A DNA stretch of 29,518 nt, from NCBI GenBank assembly GCA_032251435.1, contig JAVVEH010000050.1, forward strand, positions 1-29,518, given 5' to 3'. This DNA comes from JAVVEH01 sp032251435. GTDB taxonomy: Bacteria; Verrucomicrobiota; Lentisphaeria; Oligosphaerales; MVZH01. Of the stretch, positions 24,748 through 29,518 are shown piece after piece. The first letter of the stretch is position 1. Each line of letters begins with the position of its first letter. The notes below the pieces were generated by a model, which worked only from the letters and a program-made list of their open reading frames with translations, ran no database searches and was not told the DNA's origin. The position numbers and the translations under genes were made by a program.

Positions 24748-27018
24748 TTATGCAAGCAGTTTTTCCACTTGGCCGATGCGGCCGCAGGCGAGCATTCGAC
24801 GGGCTTTATCCTCGCACGCCACGATGTTCAACGTGCGGACGGTGTCTCTCACCACCGGGATTTTCCGGGTATCCAGACTAAACACGCGGATGCCAATCCC
24901 CAGCAGAAAAGGCAGCATGTGTTTATTTCCCGCCATTTCCCCGCAGATAGACAGCTCTTTACCCATTTTGGCCGCCGCCACGGCGACCCGGTGAATCGCC
25001 CTGAGAACAGCCGGGTGATGCGGAACATAAAAATCCGCCACCTGCTCATTGGTCCGGTCCACAGCCAGGAGATACTGCACCAAATCATTTGTCCCCAGGC
25101 ATAAAAAGTCACTGATTTCCGCCAGCTCCTCAATAATTTCGACAGCGGAAGGCACCTCGACCATCACGCCCAAGCGGGGGCTGACGCGGAACTCAACGCC
25201 TTCGTCTTCCAAATCACGCATGCATTGGTGAACCACCGTCCGGGCGTCAATAAACTCATCCACTGAGGAAATCAATGGAAACATGATGCCGCAGCCGCCA
25301 TGGGCTCCAGCCCGGAGCAACGCCCGGATCTGGGGCTCAAAAATATCCTTACGGGTCAAGGATAAACGAATGGCCCGCATGCCCAGAAAAGGATTCGCTT
25401 CGGGAGTGGTGGCGAAATACGTCAGCATCTTATCACCTCCCACATCCAATGTGCGGAAAACCACTGGCTCGCCATCCATCTCTTTGAGCACAGTCCGGTA
25501 AATCCGGAACTGTTCTTCCTCGGAGGGGAAATTGCTGCGCACCACATAAGGAAACTCACTGCGGTAGAGCCCCACGCCGCGGGCGCGGAATTTTTTCGCC
25601 ACGTTCAGCTCGCTTAACAAGTTGATATTGGCCATCAGGCGGATCTCTGTCCCATCCGCCGTGACCGCGGGCGATTGATCCAAATCAGGCGCCGTTTTCG
25701 CCCGTTTTTTGACCCTCGCCAATTCCGCGTACCGGTCAATGATGTCGCTGCCCGGGTTGACATAGACAGCGCCTTGATCGGCGTCAACAATCAGCGCGTC
25801 CCCGTCTGCGCATTGATTCACCTGTCCTTCAGAAATCATCACCAGCGGGATACCCAGAGAGCGCGTCAGTATGGCGGCGTGGGCGGTGACGTTTCCTTCC
25901 GTCAACAGCAGACCGGACGCGTTCTGCGCGACGATTTTGATAATGTCAGTGGGCAGCAGATCACCGGCGATAATAATCGAACCGGCGTAATCCGCCTGGA
26001 TCCCCCCTTTATCCGGCAGCATATTCAGCAGCAATCGATGCCCGAGATCCCGGACATCCTGGACCTTTTCCCGCAAGCGGGGATTGGGACTGTTGGCGAA
26101 TAAGCTCACAAATCGTTCAACCGTTTCCCGCACCGCCGCGGGCGGAGCGACACCTTTCTCAATCGCCGCCCGGATCGCCCCGGAAAACATGGTGTCCCGC
26201 AACATGAGCAAATGCGCGTTGAAGATCAACGCCGCGGAAAGGTCCACCATTTCCTCGCGCATTCTCGCGTGCAAGTCATCCAGCTGGCTTTCCGTGGCGG
26301 TCATCGCCCGTTCGAAATCCTCCCCTCCCAGCCGGTCGCCAACCTCGGCGATGCGTTCTTCGAGAGCGTCATCCGTGAATTCACCGAAAAACACCGCCTT
26401 TCCCTGAGCCACACCCGATGACCCGGAAATTCCCTTGATGAACACACTTTTTTTCGGCCCCGCTTCTTTGCGTTTCCGCCCGGCCCCGGTTGACAGATCA
26501 TCTCCTTGCAGATTGAGCAGCAATTTGGCGTTGGAAATCGTCCCGGCGAGCTGGGAGGCGATCGCCCGCAGGGCCTGCGTGTCCGTTTTATTGAAATACC
26601 CCGGCGTGGAATGCTGGACCACAAGCGCTCCGACCCTGGAAATACCCAGTAAAATCGGCACGGCCAGAAACGCCTCGTAATCCTCCTCGGCAATTCCCGG
26701 AATGAATTTAAAATTCGGGTTTTTTGAGCCGCAGCTCTCCAAAATCGGACGCAACTCCTTGACCGCCAACCCCGTGATGCCCTCCCCTAACTTCAGCCGG
26801 ACTTCACCAATCGATGATTCTTTCAGCCCTTCAGTGGCGCTTAGAACCAATTCGTGTCGTTTTTCGTCGTACAAGTAAACGGAACACACGTCCGCTTTCA
26901 TGTGCAGACAAATCGTCTTGACGACATTCCCCAGAAAATCATCCAGACTTTTGCCGCCGGCGAACATGGCGGTCAACTCTGCGACACTGCAAATGAGTTC
27001 AACACGATTTTTGGGCAT
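24748..27018 (-). CDS. ptsP: GAF-domain phosphoenolpyruvate-protein phosphotransferase (PtsP-like)
   Basis: This 756-residue cytoplasmic protein resembles enzyme I of the nitrogen PTS, which takes the phosphoryl group from PEP and hands it to an HPr-like carrier. Residues about 1-170 are a GAF sensor domain; in PtsP proteins this domain binds small ligands such as glutamine. A linker follows, then the enzyme I N-terminal domain and the swivelling phosphohistidine domain with His380 in GNVTAHAAILTRSLGIP. The PEP-binding barrel has GVGLYRSEFPY (481-491), LGTNDLVQYLLAVDR (641-655) and the catalytic cysteine in CGEMAG (Cys692). Length fits PtsP rather than the ~575-residue sugar enzyme I. GGAAG lies seven bases before the ATG. 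No HPr, NPr or EIIA gene is in the window. It diverges from eno, the source of PEP. Confidence 0.93.
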   Translation of the reverse strand: MPKNRVELICSVAELTAMFAGGKSLDDFLGNVVKTICLHMKADVCSVYLYDEKRHELVLSATEGLKESSIGEVRLKLGEGITGLAVKELRPILESCGSKNPNFKFIPGIAEEDYEAFLAVPILLGISRVGALVVQHSTPGYFNKTDTQALRAIASQLAGTISNAKLLLNLQGDDLSTGAGRKRKEAGPKKSVFIKGISGSSGVAQGKAVFFGEFTDDALEERIAEVGDRLGGEDFERAMTATESQLDDLHARMREEMVDLSAALIFNAHLLMLRDTMFSGAIRAAIEKGVAPPAAVRETVERFVSLFANSPNPRLREKVQDVRDLGHRLLLNMLPDKGGIQADYAGSIIIAGDLLPTDIIKIVAQNASGLLLTEGNVTAHAAILTRSLGIPLVMISEGQVNQCADGDALIVDADQGAVYVNPGSDIIDRYAELARVKKRAKTAPDLDQSPAVTADGTEIRLMANINLLSELNVAKKFRARGVGLYRSEFPYVVRSNFPSEEEQFRIYRTVLKEMDGEPVVFRTLDVGGDKMLTYFATTPEANPFLGMRAIRLSLTRKDIFEPQIRALLRAGAHGGCGIMFPLISSVDEFIDARTVVHQCMRDLEDEGVEFRVSPRLGVMVEVPSAVEIIEELAEISDFLCLGTNDLVQYLLAVDRTNEQVADFYVPHHPAVLRAIHRVAVAAAKMGKELSICGEMAGNKHMLPFLLGIGIRVFSLDTRKIPVVRDTVRTLNIVACEDKARRMLACGRIGQVEKLLA

Positions 27019-27246
27019 ATCTATCTTCCCGGGGCCTGACTGGATAAAACACGTCTTACTTTAAAGCCTGGCCGCGAATAGAAAAGTCCACGCGGAAAAT
27101 TTCCACTGGGATTTGATGATGTTAAATCGCTGTGACCCCTTAACGCGTCAAATCCAATGGAAAACAGCCGAACAGGCACTATATTTTCTTTCTTTAAAAC
27201 TTGACTGATCAAGAGATTCTCTCTCTGCCGAAAAGTAACTGAAAAC

Positions 27247-27282
27247 GTGACGGAGTGACACGAAATCACGTGCCATCGTCAC
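27247..27282. promoter_or_regulatory. Nested GTGA/TCAC dyad upstream of eno
   Basis: Between 27247 and 27282 there are four half-sites in symmetric order: GTGA at 27247 and 27255, TCAC at 27266 and 27279. The outer pair extends to GTGACG/CGTCAC. The block lies 20-55 bases before the eno ATG in the 283-base gap shared with ptsP. It could be an operator or a leader hairpin. I found no convincing -35/-10 pair in the gap and no other feature there. Confidence 0.35.
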
Positions 27283-27301
27283 CACAACAAGGAAGCTAGC
27301 T

Positions 27302-28576
27302 ATGACCTCGATTTATGATGTGACCGCCCGCGAAATTATTGATTCCCGCGGCAACCCGACCCTGGAAGTGGATGTGACCCTCGAAAGCGGCATTGTCGGG
27401 CGGGCGGCCGTTCCCTCCGGCGCGTCAACAGGCGAAAATGAAGCGCTCGAATTGCGTGACGGCGACAAAGACCGCTACCTGGGTAAAGGGTGTCTCACCG
27501 CGGTCAAAAACGTCAACGAAAAAATCTTTCCCGAAATTGAAGGCATGGATGTTCTGGACCAGGTCGGCATCGACCAGGCCATGCTTGACCTGGACGGCAC
27601 CCCCACCAAGAGTAATCTGGGCGCCAACGCCATCCTCGGCGTGTCTCTGGCCTGCGCCCATGCGGCGGCTGAAGCGCTCGAGATGCCCCTGTTCCGCTAC
27701 ATCGGTGGTGTCAACGGCAAAACCCTGCCCGTCCCGATGATGAACATCATTAACGGCGGTTCCCACTCCGATGCCCCCATCGCCTTCCAGGAATTCATGA
27801 TCCGCCCCGTCGGCGCCTGCTGTTTCAAAGAAGGCCTGCGCATGGGCGCGGAAGTCTTCCACAACCTCAAAGCCATCCTCAAAAAGAAGGGTCTGAGCAC
27901 GGCGGTCGGCGACGAAGGCGGCTTCGCCCCCAATTTCGCCGGGGGCACTGAAGAAGCTCTCGACAGCATCATCGCCGCCATCAAAGCCGCGGGGTATAAA
28001 CCCGGGCAAGATGTCAAAATCGCCCTGGACTGCGCCGCCAGTGAATTCTTCACCGACGGTGTCTACGATTACAGTAAATTCGAAGGTCCTGACGGGGCTA
28101 AACGCTCGTCTCAGGAACAGGCTGAATACCTGGCTGAACTGACCGCCAAATATCCTATCGATTCCATCGAAGACGGTATGGACGAAGGGGACTGGGACGG
28201 CTGGAAAATCCTGACCGATATGATCGGCGACAGCATTCAATTGGTCGGTGACGACCTGTTCGTGACCAATGTGGAATACCTGAAAAAGGGCATTGACACC
28301 GGTTGCGCCAACTCCATCCTGATTAAAGTGAATCAGATCGGAACGCTGACCGAGACTCTGGACGCCATCGAAATGGCGCACAAAGCCGGTTACACCGCCG
28401 TCGTCAGCCACCGCTCCGGTGAAACGGAAGACACCACCATCGCGGACATCGCGGTCGCCGTTAACGCCGGACAGATCAAAACCGGCTCCATGAGCCGGTC
28501 CGACCGGATCGCCAAATACAACCAGCTGCTCCGCATCGAGGAAATGCTGGGGGCGACAGCCAAATACGGTTGCTAA
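27302..28576 (+). CDS. eno: Enolase
   Basis: Enolase interconverts 2-phosphoglycerate and phosphoenolpyruvate in glycolysis and gluconeogenesis, with magnesium. The 424-residue product is full length and close to textbook: REIIDSRGNPTLEVDV near the start, the mobile loop PSGASTGE, the catalytic acid region GDEGGFAPN, metal ligands in SIEDGMDEGDW and VGDDLFVTN, the catalytic lysine in ILIKVNQIGTL, SHRSGETED, and the C-terminal RSDRIAKYNQLLRIEE. The variant MMNIINGGSHSDAPIAFQEF is one I associate with Bacteroidota-like and related lineages rather than Proteobacteria. AGGAAG lies about six bases before the ATG. It stands alone, diverging from ptsP, and a strong terminator follows. Confidence 0.97.
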   Translation: MTSIYDVTAREIIDSRGNPTLEVDVTLESGIVGRAAVPSGASTGENEALELRDGDKDRYLGKGCLTAVKNVNEKIFPEIEGMDVLDQVGIDQAMLDLDGTPTKSNLGANAILGVSLACAHAAAEALEMPLFRYIGGVNGKTLPVPMMNIINGGSHSDAPIAFQEFMIRPVGACCFKEGLRMGAEVFHNLKAILKKKGLSTAVGDEGGFAPNFAGGTEEALDSIIAAIKAAGYKPGQDVKIALDCAASEFFTDGVYDYSKFEGPDGAKRSSQEQAEYLAELTAKYPIDSIEDGMDEGDWDGWKILTDMIGDSIQLVGDDLFVTNVEYLKKGIDTGCANSILIKVNQIGTLTETLDAIEMAHKAGYTAVVSHRSGETEDTTIADIAVAVNAGQIKTGSMSRSDRIAKYNQLLRIEEMLGATAKYGC

Positions 28577-28599
28577 CCCACGCAGTGGGCATTTCAGAA

Positions 28600-28631
28600 G
28601 GGCGCGGGGCCATCCCCGCGCCCTTTTTTTT
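28600..28631 (+). terminator. Intrinsic terminator of eno
   Basis: GGGCGCGGGG (28600-28609) and CCCCGCGCCC (28614-28623) form a perfect ten-base GC stem with a CCAT loop, followed by eight T. It is 24 bases after the eno stop codon. Confidence 0.95.
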
Positions 28632-28660
28632 GGCGCATATCGTCCTGTCCTTCAGGGAGG

Positions 28661-28692
28661 GAAAGGCGTGAAAGACGTGAAAGGCGTGAAAG
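28661..28692. repeat. 9-bp tandem repeat, about 3.5 units
   Basis: GAAAGGCGT, GAAAGACGT, GAAAGGCGT and a partial GAAAG follow each other directly, 30 bases after the eno terminator. The unit length is a multiple of three, but no plausible gene spans it. Confidence 0.85.
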
Positions 28693-28944
28693 GGATCCCG
28701 GCCCGCGTCCCCCGCCCTGCGGTTTTTCTTCGGGATGCCGGGCGATCATTGGCGACCTTCGCGTGCTTGGCGAGAGAAACAACAAGAAACCCGGCGAAGC
28801 CGGTCGCATGGTGGCCGCGTGCTGGAGCGTCTTTGTCCACAAAGACATCCGTGCCGGTCAATCAACCGCCTTTTACTGGTGGGCAAATGCCAATCAACCT
28901 TATCCCGCCAGCCGGTGTCAAGGGGGCGCACGGAGACGATTTTC

Positions 28945-28965
28945 TAAAAGTCCGGACTTTTTAGA
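28945..28965. repeat. Near-perfect palindrome
   Basis: CTAAAAGTCCGGACTTTTTAG is an inverted repeat of two ten-base arms with one extra T; its core AAAAGTCCGGACTTTT is a perfect palindrome. A further CCGGACT follows at once. It lies in gene-free DNA with no transcript to end, so its role is unclear. Confidence 0.8.
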
Positions 28966-29239
28966 CCGGACTCAACATCCAACGTCCAACGAATAAGTCT
29001 GGGGCTGGATAGGAGCGGCAGCGGATATCCAGTCCCTAGCACTTTCTGGTTGTCTTAACTCTTCCGGTTTCTCCGTGTCTCTGTGACCTGTGGTTCAGTT
29101 TCTTTTTACTCGTCTCTACGAGACAACCCTGAATAGACAAACGGCGGTGACACAGTAAATAAACTGACATCTGAGCGCTGACCTACCTGTCCCGGCGTGG
29201 CGCTTGTGCGAGGTTTGGAAACCCCGCTCCGAACAGGAA

Positions 29240-29286
29240 GAGACAAGGTCACTTATTTTGCAACCATGTTCGACTGCTCAACACGG
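29240..29286. repeat. Dispersed repeat R1, copy 2
   Basis: These 47 bases are the partner of 17419-17465, with two mismatches. Just beyond lies a perfect 12-base palindrome, CGGATGCATCCG (29284-29295), which the other copy lacks. Here R1 is followed within about 130 bases by R2, forming a composite. Confidence 0.9.
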
Positions 29287-29414
29287 ATGCATCCGGGACC
29301 CGTCTTCGCCAAACTTGGCTTCGCCGAGGCAGGCGCATGCGCTCCATGGACCGTTTTCGTCTCGAAAACAGCCATATCGACCAGTCAAAAACCGCTGAAG
29401 TCACTTCTTGTCTT
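29287..29414. other. Spacer between R1 and R2 with small palindromes
   Basis: This stretch contains the palindrome GCGCATGCGC (29333-29342) and a perfect hairpin GTTTTCG-TCT-CGAAAAC (29353-29369). It has no supported gene. It may be the internal part of a repeat element whose ends are R1 and R2. Confidence 0.5.
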
Positions 29415-29518
29415 AGGAAAGCGACCCTCCGGGGTCGTAAACTTCCCGCTCCGAACAAGATGGAACTTCCGAATCTTAAGAAAGATCCAAAGCGCCTCTC
29501 TTTCGATATTCGTTATTC
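29415..29518. repeat. Dispersed repeat R2, copy 2, cut by the window edge
   Basis: This stretch matches 1608-1703, with about eight extra bases near 29432-29450 and scattered point changes, and it runs to the last base of the window. A phrase inside it, CCCGCTCCGAACA, also occurs at 29223-29235 before R1, so related short words bracket the composite. Confidence 0.85.

Larger units (their letters stand above)
28632..29239. other. Long intergenic stretch without a supported gene
   Basis: No reading frame here looks like a protein gene: the open frames are short, overlap one another and have low-complexity composition. The region holds a 9-bp tandem repeat at its start, a near-perfect palindrome at 28945-28965, and a small hairpin near 29109-29122 (CTCGT/ACGAG). 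I see no tRNA or conserved RNA. The T/C-rich text around 29065-29115 looks like degenerate repetitive DNA. Confidence 0.7.

Noticed and set aside
27201..27230. TTGACT at 27201 as the -35 box of eno
   Set aside because: No acceptable -10 box occurs 16-19 bases downstream.
27425..28411. A 328-codon minus-strand open frame opposite enolase
   Set aside because: Enolase is unmistakable on the plus strand; the antisense frame has no family resemblance and no ribosome binding site.
28668..28996. Overlapping short open frames downstream of eno as small genes
   Set aside because: They occupy several frames on both strands, lack ribosome binding sites and family resemblance, and one is built on the 9-bp tandem repeat.
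29204..29398. A short open frame over R1 sharing a peptide with a frame near 17398
   Set aside because: The shared peptide is only the translation of the R1 DNA repeat; neither frame looks like a gene.

Overview
The window looks like chromosomal DNA of a Gram-negative, probably anaerobic bacterium. An outer membrane is shown by BamA and an LptF/LptG-type lipopolysaccharide permease. Anaerobic metabolism is suggested by a full-length pyruvate:ferredoxin oxidoreductase next to citrate synthase. My best guess is the PVC group (Kiritimatiellota/Lentisphaerota-like). This rests on the flavour of the proteins and of the repetitive intergenic DNA, and no rRNA or other marker settles it. Seventeen complete protein genes are called, plus one open frame that leaves the window at the left edge. 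I saw no tRNA, rRNA, CRISPR array, phage or transposase gene.

Layout. 1-438: a 12-bp minisatellite inside an unrecognised reading frame, then AT-rich DNA. 439-3783 (+): a Gfo/Idh/MocA oxidoreductase, a short dispersed repeat (R2), a LOG-family nucleotide hydrolase and an AI-2E-family membrane protein. 3785-5161 (-): ArgJ, convergent with the AI-2E gene across a single base. 5361-6341 (+): an unrecognised membrane protein with a proline-rich N-terminal half. 6377-10517 (-): a tight five-gene run transcribed rpoN > trmH-family methyltransferase > nadD > rsfS > uppP. 10812-15882 (+): a class II aldolase/short-chain dehydrogenase fusion, recD2 and a CDF metal exporter, packed with gaps of only a few bases. 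15899-27018 (-): transcribed ptsP > bamA > lptF/G-type permease > PFOR > citrate synthase, with terminator-like hairpins after ptsP, possibly after the permease, and clearly after PFOR. 27302-28576 (+): enolase with a strong terminator. 28632-29518: almost 900 bases without a gene, ending in a composite repeat (R1 + R2).

How they fit together. Enolase yields PEP, the phosphoryl donor of the PtsP enzyme encoded divergently beside it. PFOR turns pyruvate into acetyl-CoA and citrate synthase condenses that with oxaloacetate, so the right-hand half carries central carbon flow. BamA, the Lpt permease and UppP serve envelope building. RpoN and PtsP are two parts of the sigma-54/nitrogen-PTS world, but their usual partners (ptsN, NPr, hpf, lptB) are not in this window. 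ArgJ marks arginine synthesis with acetyl recycling.

Most genes are ordinary housekeeping genes. The least explained parts are non-coding or non-canonical: two short dispersed repeats that occur alone and joined, a 14-bp duplication around one of them that also supplies a ribosome binding site, the in-frame minisatellite, an insertion in citrate synthase, and a nested GTGA/TCAC dyad ahead of enolase. I did not find a convincing new multi-gene system.
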